This document shows positions 55,358 through 64,000 of a stretch of DNA of 64,000 nt, in pieces. Position 1 is the first letter of the stretch, and every line of letters begins with the position of its first letter. The notes beneath the pieces are model-generated. The model worked only from the letters and a program-made list of their open reading frames with translations, searched no databases and had not been told where the DNA came from. Position numbers and translations under genes: made by a program. This DNA comes from PALG01 sp964495885 (GTDB lineage Bacteria > Bacteroidota > Bacteroidia > Flavobacteriales > Flavobacteriaceae): contig CAZBWO010000009.1 of assembly GCA_964495885.1 (NCBI GenBank), positions 1 to 64,000 on the forward strand, read 5' to 3'.

Positions 55358-56104
55358 TTATGCATTTTCAAACCCTACTGAATCTTTATAAAAATAGTAG
55401 GTAACAATATGCTGAAAGTACGTGGTAGCCAACACCCCAATAACACAAATTAAAGTTCCCAAACTGGCAATCAATCCAGAGACAATCATTAAACCAAAAA
55501 CAATAAGCCAATATTTGTTGCCCAACTTAAACGAAGCGTTAATAATCTTGCCAGATGATAATGTAGGGTTGAAAACAAAAATAGGTAACATTAAATGCAA
55601 GGGAACCATCACATAAAATATTGGGAAGTAACATAATAATACTGCTAACATGGAAATCCCGGCAGTTGCCAATGATAAAAGAAGTAGCTTCCCAAAGTGT
55701 TCCTTTGCTAGTTTAAAATAACCGCCAGCAACATCATTTGTCCCCATATCTTCATTTTTACACTTAATTAAAAAATGTCCTGTGATTGAAAAAACTACTG
55801 GCTGAATCAAAAAAGCCAAAATAAATACGACAAACATCCATCCTATTAAAAAAGGTATTGAGAAATATTGTTCAATATCAGGCTCATAGTAAGTATCCCC
55901 CATATGTTGAAACATATCAATATATAAAGGAGCAATTGGGGCGTAAATCAAGATCAAAAATGGAATCATCACCAATAGTGTGATGACAGCATGTACAAGC
56001 CCATCTACCCAAACCTTTCCGAATAGATTAAAACTTTTGGAAAGTATATCGCCAAAATCTACTTTTTTTCCGTTTTCAATTTGCTGAAAAATTTTTGGTT
56101 CCAT
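55358..56104 (-). CDS. Hypothetical multi-pass membrane protein
   Basis: The 248-residue protein begins with a soluble segment (VDFGDILSKSFNLFGKVWVDG) and then six or so membrane helices. It has the layout of the family with glycerophosphoryl-phosphodiesterase-type membrane domains. I do not assign a function. It is transcribed toward topA and away from miaB. Confidence 0.75.
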   Translation of the reverse strand: MEPKIFQQIENGKKVDFGDILSKSFNLFGKVWVDGLVHAVITLLVMIPFLILIYAPIAPLYIDMFQHMGDTYYEPDIEQYFSIPFLIGWMFVVFILAFLIQPVVFSITGHFLIKCKNEDMGTNDVAGGYFKLAKEHFGKLLLLSLATAGISMLAVLLCYFPIFYVMVPLHLMLPIFVFNPTLSSGKIINASFKLGNKYWLIVFGLMIVSGLIASLGTLICVIGVLATTYFQHIVTYYFYKDSVGFENA

Positions 56105-56183
56105 AGTGCTATGATTTAGTTGGTGTTGGTAAAATTACACAAATCCGTCTATTTTTTTAGGGGTGCTGGATTTTTTCTGCCAT

Positions 56184-56216
56184 TTTGACACTTTCGTATT
56201 AAAATTGGTATCTTTG
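56184..56216 (+). promoter_or_regulatory. Probable promoter of the miaB operon
   Basis: TTTG (56184-56187) and TATCTTTG (56209-56216), spaced by 21 bases, match the Bacteroidota -33/-7 pattern upstream of miaB. Confidence 0.55.
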
Positions 56217-56280
56217 CCATCCCCAAAACAATGCGGGTATATTATTTGACCGTTCAATTTAGCGTTTGTTACAAAAGGCC

Positions 56281-57729
56281 ATGGAAGAAAAGATGATAGA
56301 CGAAAGCAAGCAAGGACAATCCTTAGTCCTGGAAGCACAGGATGGAAACTCCCGAAAGCTATATATTGAAAGCTATGGATGCCAGATGAATTTCAGCGAT
56401 AGCGAAATTGTAGCTTCCATTCTAGCCAAACAAGGATACAATACCACCCAAAAATTAGAGGAGGCAGATTTGGTGTTAGTGAATACTTGTTCCATTCGTG
56501 ACAAAGCTGAACAAACCGTACGGAAGCGTTTGGAAAAATACAATTCCGTAAAAAAAATCAATCCTAACATGAAGGTGGGCGTGTTAGGCTGCATGGCCGA
56601 ACGCCTAAAAAGTAAGTTCCTGGAAGAGGAGAAGATTGTAGACATGGTGGTAGGACCAGATGCCTACAAGGACCTTCCAAATTTATTACAGGAAGTAGAA
56701 GAAGGTAGGGATGCTGTGAATGTCATCCTTTCCAAGGAAGAAACCTACGGGGACATCTCCCCGGTAAGACTTGGCGGAAATGGTGTCACTGCATTTGTAA
56801 GCATCACCCGCGGGTGTGATAATATGTGCACCTTCTGCGTCGTTCCCTTTACAAGGGGGCGTGAACGTAGTAGGGACCCACAAAGTATTATAAAGGAAGT
56901 AAATGAATTGGCTGCAAAAGGCTACAAGGAAGTAACGCTTTTAGGCCAAAATGTTGATAGTTATTTGTGGTACGGGGGCGGACTTAAAAAGGATTTTAAA
57001 AATGCTTCGGAAATGCAAAAAGCTACGGCCACCAATTTTGCACAACTATTGGAACTGGTTGCCATGGCACAACCCAAAATGCGTTTTAGGTTTTCCACCA
57101 GCAACCCCCAGGACATGACAGAAGATGTACTTCATGCCATGTCAAGACACCAAAATATTTGCAACTACATTCACCTTCCCGTACAAAGTGGAAGCACCCG
57201 CATCCTTAAGGAAATGAATCGCCAGCATACCCGCGAGGAATACATGGAACTCATAGATACTGTTAGAAGAATCCTCCCAGATTGCGGGATTTCACAGGAT
57301 ATGATTGCAGGATTCCCTACGGAAACCGAAGCAGACCATCAAGATACTATTTCCCTAATGGAGTATGTAAAGTATGATTTCGGATTTATGTTTATGTATT
57401 CGGAACGCCCTGGGACCATGGCCGCCCGAAAGTTGGAAGATAACGTCCCGGAAGCCACCAAAAAAAGACGCTTACAGGAAATTATAGCACTTCAGCAGGA
57501 ACACAGTGCCTACCACACCCAAAAATTTGTGGGGGACACGGTTGAAGTACTTATTGAAAAAGAAAGTAAAAAAAGTGATGCCCATTGGGCAGGGAGAAAC
57601 CCACAGAACACCATGGTAGTTTTTCCGAAGGAACACTACCAACCCGGGGATTTCGTGCTTGTAAAAATTACAGATTGCACCAGCACGACCCTTATTGGGG
57701 AAGCAGTGGGATATTCCCAAAATAATTAA
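56281..57729 (+). CDS. miaB: tRNA-2-methylthio-N6-dimethylallyladenosine synthase MiaB
   Basis: MiaB methylthiolates A37 of tRNAs that read UNN codons, using radical SAM chemistry. The radical SAM cluster motif is GCDNMCTFCVVPFTRG (Cys-x3-Cys-x2-Cys), and the N-terminal cluster-binding Cys is in ESYGCQMN, with CSIRDKAE and GCMAERL following. A C-terminal TRAM domain (DTVEVLIEKESKK) is present. The start at 56281 (MEEKMIDESK) is preferred; an upstream Met at 56266 is possible. It is followed four bases later by the activator gene. Confidence 0.96.
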   Translation: MEEKMIDESKQGQSLVLEAQDGNSRKLYIESYGCQMNFSDSEIVASILAKQGYNTTQKLEEADLVLVNTCSIRDKAEQTVRKRLEKYNSVKKINPNMKVGVLGCMAERLKSKFLEEEKIVDMVVGPDAYKDLPNLLQEVEEGRDAVNVILSKEETYGDISPVRLGGNGVTAFVSITRGCDNMCTFCVVPFTRGRERSRDPQSIIKEVNELAAKGYKEVTLLGQNVDSYLWYGGGLKKDFKNASEMQKATATNFAQLLELVAMAQPKMRFRFSTSNPQDMTEDVLHAMSRHQNICNYIHLPVQSGSTRILKEMNRQHTREEYMELIDTVRRILPDCGISQDMIAGFPTETEADHQDTISLMEYVKYDFGFMFMYSERPGTMAARKLEDNVPEATKKRRLQEIIALQQEHSAYHTQKFVGDTVEVLIEKESKKSDAHWAGRNPQNTMVVFPKEHYQPGDFVLVKITDCTSTTLIGEAVGYSQNN

Positions 57730-57733
57730 ATCA

Positions 57734-59008
57734 ATGGAAAACATTCAAGCTGTCAAACAACGCTTTGAGATCATAGGGAACGACCCCCAACTCAACCGTG
57801 CCATTGAAAAAGCGGTTCAAGTTGCCCCTACCGATATTTCGGTGCTTGTAACCGGGGAAAGTGGTGTTGGTAAGGAAAGTATCCCGAAAATCATCCATTC
57901 CCTCTCCCACAGAAAACACAATAAGTACATTGCGGTAAACTGTGGAGCCATTCCGGAAGGCACTATAGACAGTGAGTTATTTGGGCACGAAAAAGGAGCC
58001 TTTACCGGTGCGACCGCCACCCGTAGTGGTTATTTTGAAGTAGCTGATGGTGGAACCATTTTTCTTGATGAAGTGGGGGAACTCCCCTTGCCTACCCAAG
58101 TACGACTATTGCGGGTATTGGAAAACGGGGAATTCCTAAAAGTAGGATCTTCCAAAATCCAAAAAACAAACGTGCGCATTGTGGCAGCCACCAACGTAAA
58201 TATGGCAGAAGCCATTGAAAAGGAAAAATTCAGGGAAGACCTCTACTACAGGCTTAGCACGGTGGAAATTAATCTGCCACCTCTTCGGAAACGTGGGGAG
58301 GACATTCATTTGCTCTTTCGGAAATTTGCTTCAGACTTTGCCCATAAATACAACATGCCAACCATCAGGCTACAGGACAATGCCGTAAAGTTATTGTTGC
58401 AATATCATTGGGGCGGAAATATTCGGCAGCTTAGGAACATTACTGAACAACTTTCAGTTTTAGAGCAGGAACGGGAAGTAACCTATGAAACCCTAAAAGA
58501 ATATTTACCGAATGTGGGGAGCCAGTTGCCCGCTGTGGTCAATCCCAAAAAGGCGCAAAGTGATTTCAGCAGTGAACGGGAAATCCTTTACAAGGTACTT
58601 TTCGATATGCAACGGGACATCAACGATTTGAAAAAGTTGACGATGGAATTGATGAATAACGGAAACTCCTCTAAAGTAAAGGAACAAAACCAACAACTTA
58701 TCAATAAAATTTATTCGGAAGATACTGAAACGCAAGATCAACTGGAACATTTGGTTGAAGAAGAGCTAGAGGAAGCCCACGATGTGGAAGTGCTTAATAT
58801 CCCTGAAAAAGCTAGTCCGGAAAACACCGATAAATACGACTTTGCCGAGGAAATTCAGGAAGAAGAAAGCCTGTCTTTACAAGATAAGGAACTGGAACTC
58901 ATTAAAAAATCCTTGGAAAAATACAACGGCAAGAGAAAAGATGCTGCAGAAGAGCTAGGCATCAGCGAGCGAACCCTTTACCGTAAAATCAAACAATACA
59001 ACCTCTAA
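57734..59008 (+). CDS. Sigma-54-interacting AAA+ activator
   Basis: The 424-residue protein has no receiver domain. The AAA+ core starts at GESGVGKES (Walker A) and carries GAFTGAT, the loop contacting sigma-54, plus FLDEVGELPL (Walker B) and RLRVLENGEF. The C-terminus is a Fis-type HTH (ERTLYRKIKQY). The start is ATG at 57734 rather than an upstream in-frame ATG inside miaB. This receiver-less activator is widely conserved beside miaB in flavobacteria, as I recall. What it activates is not shown. Confidence 0.93.
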   Translation: MENIQAVKQRFEIIGNDPQLNRAIEKAVQVAPTDISVLVTGESGVGKESIPKIIHSLSHRKHNKYIAVNCGAIPEGTIDSELFGHEKGAFTGATATRSGYFEVADGGTIFLDEVGELPLPTQVRLLRVLENGEFLKVGSSKIQKTNVRIVAATNVNMAEAIEKEKFREDLYYRLSTVEINLPPLRKRGEDIHLLFRKFASDFAHKYNMPTIRLQDNAVKLLLQYHWGGNIRQLRNITEQLSVLEQEREVTYETLKEYLPNVGSQLPAVVNPKKAQSDFSSEREILYKVLFDMQRDINDLKKLTMELMNNGNSSKVKEQNQQLINKIYSEDTETQDQLEHLVEEELEEAHDVEVLNIPEKASPENTDKYDFAEEIQEEESLSLQDKELELIKKSLEKYNGKRKDAAEELGISERTLYRKIKQYNL

Positions 59009-59010
59009 AT

Positions 59011-59535
59011 ATGGGTACTACAAATAGGTCATTTTGGAAGTTGCTACCCCTTTTAGGGCTGTTTTTCTGTTTTTCGGGATGCAAGTATTATTCCTTTACA
59101 GGTGCAGATATTGATTATTCCCAAACTAAGACATTCCAGGTAAATAATTTTGTAAACAATGCCCCATTGGTTGAGCCAAGGGTAGCAAGGGATTTTACCT
59201 TGGCACTTCAGGATTTGTTGCTAAATCAAACCAGTCTGGAATTGGTAAACACCAACGGCAACCTTTTATACGAAGGAGAAATTGTGCAATATTATGTGTC
59301 ACCCATTACGGCAACTTCGCAAAGTACTGCGGCACAAAACAGATTGACCATTGCGGTGAACGTACGCTTTTTCAACAGCAATGATCCCGAAAAGGACTTT
59401 GAACAACGCTTTTCATTTTATTATGACTATTCTGGGAGCGCACAATTGGTAGGATCTCAATTAGAGACCGCCTTGGAAATCATTTTCGAACGGCTTACGC
59501 AAGATATTTTCAATAAATCCCTAGCAAACTGGTAA
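59011..59535 (+). CDS. lptE: LptE family LPS-assembly lipoprotein
   Basis: LptE plugs the LptD barrel that inserts lipopolysaccharide into the outer membrane. The 174-residue protein has a lipobox (LLGLFFCFSGC) and an alpha/beta core containing FQVNNFVNNAPLVEPRVARDFTLAL in pieces and YEGEIVQYYVSPI. It starts two bases after the activator gene and is followed directly by the next gene, so they form one operon. Confidence 0.9.
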   Translation: MGTTNRSFWKLLPLLGLFFCFSGCKYYSFTGADIDYSQTKTFQVNNFVNNAPLVEPRVARDFTLALQDLLLNQTSLELVNTNGNLLYEGEIVQYYVSPITATSQSTAAQNRLTIAVNVRFFNSNDPEKDFEQRFSFYYDYSGSAQLVGSQLETALEIIFERLTQDIFNKSLANW

Positions 59536-59536
59536 G

Positions 59537-60427
59537 ATGAATATTCAAAAGTATACTTCCCTATTGGCCCGGCCCCAGGACATCTCCCATGAGGAGGTTA
59601 AGGAGTTGGATACCATTTTGGAAGCATACCCCTTTTTCCAAAGTGCCCATGCATTGCGTTTAAAAGGGTTGAAAATTCAGAATAGCTTTCTGTATAACGA
59701 AGCCCTTAAAGTAACTGCTGCGCATACGACAGACAGGGATATTCTTTTTGATTATATTACCTCGAAAACCTTCGCTCAGGACGAAATTTCCGAACACATC
59801 CTGCAACACTCCGAAGCTGTAAAAGAACTACCCGTGGTAGCCGAAAATGTTTCAGAAGCTGTGAGTCTGGAGGTGGATAGACAACTGAAAGCAGAAATTA
59901 AAAAGGCTGAATCTATCCTAGACCCCAAACTTTTTGAGCGAAAAGAACCGCCAGTGCCCTTACCTACTTCAGAAACCGAAGAAGCACCGCCAGAAAAAAT
60001 ATTAAAACTCAACGAGCCTCTGGAGTTTCACAAAGAGGAAAAACATTCTTTTTCAGAATGGCTGAAACTCACCAAAGCTCAGCCCATTGATCGGGAAACC
60101 GAACCGGAAAAACCCGCCAAAAAACCTATTGGGGAAAAGGAAAAGAAGTTTCAACGCATTGAGAAGTTCATTCAGGACCTACCAAAACTAGATCCATTGC
60201 AATCACCTGCAGCTTCCAGTAAGAAAAACAAGAATCTTGCAAAGCCATACACCAAACCATCAGATAGCCTAATGACAGAGACTTTGGCGAAGGTGTACCT
60301 GCAACAAAAAAACTATAAAAAGGCCATTCAGGCATATAAAATTTTAATTTTGAAAAATCCCGAAAAAAGTGGTTTCTTTGCAGACCAAATTCGGGCAATC
60401 GAAAAATTGATAAACAAAGAACAATGA
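59537..60427 (+). CDS. Tetratricopeptide-like protein of the lptE-secG operon
   Basis: The 296-residue protein begins with IQKYTSLLARPQDIS and has an acidic, proline-rich middle (PPVPLPTSETEEAPPEKIL). The C-terminus is a TPR-like helical pair, ETLAKVYLQQKNYKKAIQAYKILI. It has no signal peptide. It lies one base after lptE and overlaps secG by four bases. The role is unknown; the conserved setting suggests envelope biogenesis. Confidence 0.75.
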   Translation: MNIQKYTSLLARPQDISHEEVKELDTILEAYPFFQSAHALRLKGLKIQNSFLYNEALKVTAAHTTDRDILFDYITSKTFAQDEISEHILQHSEAVKELPVVAENVSEAVSLEVDRQLKAEIKKAESILDPKLFERKEPPVPLPTSETEEAPPEKILKLNEPLEFHKEEKHSFSEWLKLTKAQPIDRETEPEKPAKKPIGEKEKKFQRIEKFIQDLPKLDPLQSPAASSKKNKNLAKPYTKPSDSLMTETLAKVYLQQKNYKKAIQAYKILILKNPEKSGFFADQIRAIEKLINKEQ

Positions 60428-60771
60428 GTACATTTTCTATATTTTTGATCTTAATCATCTTCGTGGCGTTTTTATTGATCGTGGTAATCATGGTGCAAAA
60501 CCCAAAAGGTGGCGGACTTTCCTCTACATTTGGCGGAGGTGGAAGCCAACAGTTAGGAGGAGTGAAAAAAACAACAGATTTTCTGGACAAGAGTACCTGG
60601 ACACTGGCCATTATCCTCTTGGCGCTTATTCTACTTTCCAACATGTCTTTGTTCAGCGGAACAAGCAGCACAGACTTTTTAGACAATGAAGTAGAAAACG
60701 TAACCCTACCAGACGAATCAACTACCACTCCCGTTGAAACAGACACCAACGAAAACGAAGGAGACAATTAA
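60424..60771 (+). CDS. secG: Protein translocase subunit SecG
   Basis: SecG assists the SecYE channel. The 115-residue protein has two membrane helices (about 3-22 and 58-77), with the conserved QNPKGGGLSSTFGG loop between. The C-terminal tail is acidic and Thr-rich. It is the last gene before a strong terminator. Confidence 0.93.
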   Translation: MSTFSIFLILIIFVAFLLIVVIMVQNPKGGGLSSTFGGGGSQQLGGVKKTTDFLDKSTWTLAIILLALILLSNMSLFSGTSSTDFLDNEVENVTLPDESTTTPVETDTNENEGDN

Positions 60772-60796
60772 TTAAAACACACTTCCAATTTATAAA

Positions 60797-60820
60797 AAAC
60801 CAGTCCTAACGGGCTGGTTT
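60797..60820 (+). terminator. Terminator of the miaB-secG operon
   Basis: aaaccagtcc-taac-gggctggttt followed by a T-run on the plus strand, 26 bases after the secG stop. Confidence 0.88.
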
Positions 60821-60923
60821 TTTTTATTCCCCATTGCATAAAGACCTCTTTTGCACTACATTAGTACAGTCTTTCTCCCCCCCAACATTCAAAATTCTAG
60901 TGTATCACATAAAGTCAATATGT

Positions 60924-62087
60924 ATGAAAACAGTCTTTATTGTATTATTCCTCATTGCGAATAGTTTTATTGGAAAAGCCCAAATTGTAACCATTCCAGA
61001 TCCCATATTTAAAGCAAGGCTCCTTGCCCATGACCCAATGATAGACACCAATACTGATGGGGAAATACAAGTTGCGGAAGCACTTGCTTTTACAGATACA
61101 ATGGATGTATCCAGTACGGCAGGAGACCCCAATGGTATATTGGACCTTACCGGTTTGGAGGCCTTTGGGAATATGCAAGGGTTTACGGCAAACAACAATC
61201 CATTTACAACCGCAGATTTCTCTGGGAACAGTGCATTGGAAGATATCATGATGAACAATACCCAATTAGAAACCATGAACATCCAAAACAACCAAGCACT
61301 AAAAACATTAAGTATCACCAACAGTAACCTCACCAATGTCACGGTTACCAACAAACCAGACTTACTATTGCTACAGGTGAATCTTTCACAGCTTAATCAA
61401 TTGGAAATCGCTAACTGTCCCAGCTTACAATTTATCTATGTACAGTCTAACTTATTGGAAACAATAACACTTACAGACCTACCTAGCTTATTCATCTTAA
61501 ATGCTGGTAGTAACCCGTTGACCAGTATAAATCTCTCGACACTTACTGAATTGCTATTTCTAAAATTAGACTTTACCAATCTAACCCATTTAGATGTTAG
61601 CGCACTTGAAAATCTAATACAGTTGGATGTTCGGGAGAGTTCCCTTTTGGAATACATCAATTTGAAAAATGGAAACAATCAAAACATGGACATTAGTGGT
61701 GGTGGAAACTCCTGTAATTTCGAAAACACCACAAACCTTACGGAAGTTTGCGTGGATGCCATTGATTCCCCACTCAGCAATTTCATCCAAGGACAAACCC
61801 CGCAGGCCGTTACTTTTTCCACAGAGTGTGTCTTAGCAACCGAATCTTTTCACCTTCCGAAGGTAACTCTTTACCCCAATCCTTCCGAAGGAAATGTCAA
61901 TATTGATGCACCCCATCACATTGTAAAAATTTCCATTTTTACGATGATTGGAACCAAAGTTGGGGAAATCAGCAATCAATCAGCAATGACAAATTTTTCT
62001 GTCAAGGCCTTAGCATCCGGAAGGTATATCGTACAGCTGGAAGATCAAAATGGAACAATCATTCTGAAAGGTATGATTAAAAAATAA
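60924..62087 (+). CDS. Leucine-rich-repeat protein with type IX sorting domain
   Basis: The start at 60924 begins a signal peptide (MKTVFIVLFLIANSFIGKAQ); an earlier start at 60834 has none. About residues 70-290 form leucine-rich-like repeats (LETMNIQNNQALKTLSITNS; LTSINLSTLTELLFLKLDFT). The C-terminus (about 310-387) has the type A sorting pattern: VTLYPNPSEGNVNI and a final GRYIVQLEDQNGTIILKGMIKK-like end. It is therefore a likely cargo of the gldKLMN machinery encoded here. Confidence 0.85.
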   Translation: MKTVFIVLFLIANSFIGKAQIVTIPDPIFKARLLAHDPMIDTNTDGEIQVAEALAFTDTMDVSSTAGDPNGILDLTGLEAFGNMQGFTANNNPFTTADFSGNSALEDIMMNNTQLETMNIQNNQALKTLSITNSNLTNVTVTNKPDLLLLQVNLSQLNQLEIANCPSLQFIYVQSNLLETITLTDLPSLFILNAGSNPLTSINLSTLTELLFLKLDFTNLTHLDVSALENLIQLDVRESSLLEYINLKNGNNQNMDISGGGNSCNFENTTNLTEVCVDAIDSPLSNFIQGQTPQAVTFSTECVLATESFHLPKVTLYPNPSEGNVNIDAPHHIVKISIFTMIGTKVGEISNQSAMTNFSVKALASGRYIVQLEDQNGTIILKGMIKK

Positions 62088-62178
62088 TTGGTAGAACAAA
62101 AAAGGCACCACTGCCATGGTGCCTCACTGTTAATAAATAAATCAAAGCGAATGTTTCACTTACTAACACTACAAATCT

Positions 62179-64000
62179 ATGAGAAATTTATCTATTTTCC
62201 TCACCCTCTTTTTATTTTCTTTTACCCTTTTTTCACAACAGATCCCAACCACTAAAATTGACAGCATGTTGATTCATGTGGATAAAAGCAGTCTTACATC
62301 CCCACTGCTTTACGAAAGAGCTGTCCCTTGGGCTAGCCTAAATACTTTTAATTCCAATGAAAACCTAGCCAATGCAGCATATTTTGAACAGGCATTTTTA
62401 GAGATGCGTAAGGCTTCAAGGGATAGTCTTTTCCTTCCTTTGGATGCCCTAAAAGCACTATATGTTTCAGATACCTTGCATGAACAAGTGCAATTAGGGG
62501 TCCTCAATACAGTATTTCATACCGTAAATTACAACAGTGATGAGGAAAACCTAGGCGGATTGCGAATGATCAATAATGAATTTGAAACGCTCAATAACGG
62601 CAAGCCCCTCTTCAATGAACATCATGCCTTGGTCATCTCCCCCACCAAAATGTACCTACAAGGGGAATCCATTACTTTTAAGATAGAAGAGAACTTATTG
62701 TTTCAAGTGGCAGAAAACAAAGAAATTGTTTCTTTAACGGCCAATTTTGAAACGGCGCAGGATTTCCAACTAATAAGCAATGGTGCAATAACTTTACAGG
62801 AGGTAACCGTAGCATATACGCAAGAAGGGTACAAAACCCTCACCTTTGAAGCGACCTTTGCAGACGGATCATCCCAACTAACACAAGCAGTAGTGCATGT
62901 GAAATTACCTGCCCCTCCTCCACAACAAGGAATTTCAAATGTGATAGATTTTGAAGGGACCATCCCTTTCCAAGGGTATGATGAATCCAGTCCTCTATTG
63001 GGACTATTGAACTATAAAATCTTCTATGGAAATAGTCAGAATAAAATTCTTAAACCTATAATCATTATTGATGGTTTTGATCCCGGCGATAAACGCAAAA
63101 TACAAGACATCGATACCAACCTTCCCAATGACGAGCACACGTCCATAGAAGAAATGATGACCTTTACCAATCATAGTGGCACCTCCATTGAATTAATCCC
63201 TTTACTTAGAACCCAAGGGTATGATGTCATTATTGTGAATCATCCTAATTACAGTGTGAATGGAAACCCTATTGACGGCGGCGCAGATTATATTGAACGG
63301 AACGCCCTTACGCATGTAGGATTTTATCAATACATCAATTCCCAACTCGTTCAGAATGGCAGTAATGAACAGTTGGTGATTATTGGGCCTAGTATGGGCG
63401 GACAAATTTCCAGATATGCCCTAGCTTATATGGAGAAGCACGCCCTCAATCACAATACAAGATTATGGATAAGTATAGACAGTCCGCACTTGGGAGCTAA
63501 TATCCCCATTGGACTTCAAACCATGCTCTATCAATTGGCGCCAGATAATGGTGGGGCACAGGATTATGTTTACAACCAATTGCAATCGCCTGCCGCCAAA
63601 CAGCAACTCATAGAGCAATTCCATAATACCAATGGCGTCAACCTTACTCAGCAGTATTTGAATGGCAAAACCACAAGTCAAGGATTCAACACCAATAAAG
63701 GGCATCCCTTCTTTCAAACCTATTACAATAATCTGTTCGGAAATGGATTACCGGGAAGTGAAGGCTATCCTCAAAACCTCCGGAAAATAGCAGTCGTAAA
63801 TGGTTCTTTGGAAGGCAACAAACGGTATGAAAGTGAGTGGACACAGAACCTGGACTATTTTCTAGCTGGCAGTGAGATTGGTTTTAATGCCCGTGCCTTT
63901 CAGGATCTTTGGGGAACCGGGTCCATCCATATTGGAAGCTTGGAAGCGTATGCCATGCCCTTGCAGAATTCTTATAATAAGATTTCCCGCTATAAAAAGC
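62179..64000 (+). CDS. Secreted alpha/beta-hydrolase-like protein, partial at 3' end
   Basis: The open frame begins with a signal peptide (MRNLSIFLTLFLFSFTLFSQ) and has no stop codon before the window ends. Residues about 285-430 resemble a lipase-type alpha/beta hydrolase: PIIIIDGFDPGDKRK, then IIGPSMGGQISRYALAYME, whose Ser would be the nucleophile, and ISIDSPHLGANIP. The first 250 residues are beta-rich and unassigned. The missing C-terminus would probably hold a type IX sorting domain. Confidence 0.8.
   Translation, partial: MRNLSIFLTLFLFSFTLFSQQIPTTKIDSMLIHVDKSSLTSPLLYERAVPWASLNTFNSNENLANAAYFEQAFLEMRKASRDSLFLPLDALKALYVSDTLHEQVQLGVLNTVFHTVNYNSDEENLGGLRMINNEFETLNNGKPLFNEHHALVISPTKMYLQGESITFKIEENLLFQVAENKEIVSLTANFETAQDFQLISNGAITLQEVTVAYTQEGYKTLTFEATFADGSSQLTQAVVHVKLPAPPPQQGISNVIDFEGTIPFQGYDESSPLLGLLNYKIFYGNSQNKILKPIIIIDGFDPGDKRKIQDIDTNLPNDEHTSIEEMMTFTNHSGTSIELIPLLRTQGYDVIIVNHPNYSVNGNPIDGGADYIERNALTHVGFYQYINSQLVQNGSNEQLVIIGPSMGGQISRYALAYMEKHALNHNTRLWISIDSPHLGANIPIGLQTMLYQLAPDNGGAQDYVYNQLQSPAAKQQLIEQFHNTNGVNLTQQYLNGKTTSQGFNTNKGHPFFQTYYNNLFGNGLPGSEGYPQNLRKIAVVNGSLEGNKRYESEWTQNLDYFLAGSEIGFNARAFQDLWGTGSIHIGSLEAYAMPLQNSYNKISRYKK

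Noticed and set aside
62102..62123. Hairpin aggcaccac...tggtgcct as a terminator
   Set aside because: No T-run follows on the plus strand, so it is not a convincing Rho-independent terminator.

Overview
The window reads as a chromosome segment of a marine-type Bacteroidota, most likely family Flavobacteriaceae. It carries a complete gldK-gldL-gldM-gldN gliding/type IX secretion operon, a secreted protein with a type IX C-terminal sorting domain, LptE-type lipoprotein, MiaB and SecG genes in the usual flavobacterial order, Bacteroidota-style promoters (TAnnTTTG), and many lipoproteins with short signal peptides. There is no rRNA, CRISPR array, integrase or transposase in the window.

Layout. 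1-1290: a non-coding stretch of degenerate word repeats. 1.3-9.5 kb: a run of minus-strand envelope and sensory genes (sugar-isomerase-like lipoprotein, TPR histidine kinase, two MORN-repeat paralogues, a beta-propeller protein, a small lipoprotein, a DUF2892 protein). Four of them share a 16-bp palindrome at almost the same distance upstream of the start codon. 9.5-19.6 kb: housekeeping genes (alaS, M23 peptidase, MerR regulator, outer-membrane barrel protein, der, era). 19.7-24.6 kb: the ligase-associated DNA-damage-response operon (PdeM nuclease, Lhr-like helicase, ATP-dependent ligase), whose fourth member, the metallo-beta-lactamase exonuclease, is cut off at about 24.61 kb.

24.6-36.5 kb is an accessory island. 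It begins with the C-terminal stump of a large protein, then a polymorphic toxin with an AT-rich nucleotidyltransferase-like tip, its likely immunity gene, and a second immunity-like pair between two 85-bp direct repeats and several variable REP-like hairpins. Next come a sigma-70-like gene coupled to a Panacea-like gene, and then a probable Pycsar anti-phage operon: a multi-membrane-segment effector, a class III nucleotide cyclase, and an overlapping third gene that looks like an E2 (ubiquitin-conjugating) fold joined to a SEC-C zinc motif. The island ends with a FISUMP lipoprotein, 53-bp direct repeats, and a GIY-YIG nuclease gene lying between a truncated tRNA and an intact initiator tRNA.

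36.5-64 kb returns to core genes: CPXCG protein and TerC, an RND efflux operon, an ABC-F protein, DUF983, an FAD oxidoreductase, gldKLMN, a degenerate ureohydrolase with topA, then miaB, a sigma-54 activator, lptE, a TPR-like protein and secG, and two secreted proteins, the last one running off the end of the window. The most promising lead is the Pycsar-like operon with its E2-like partner; next are the shared palindrome regulon, the immunity cassette array, and the tRNA/GIY-YIG duplication.
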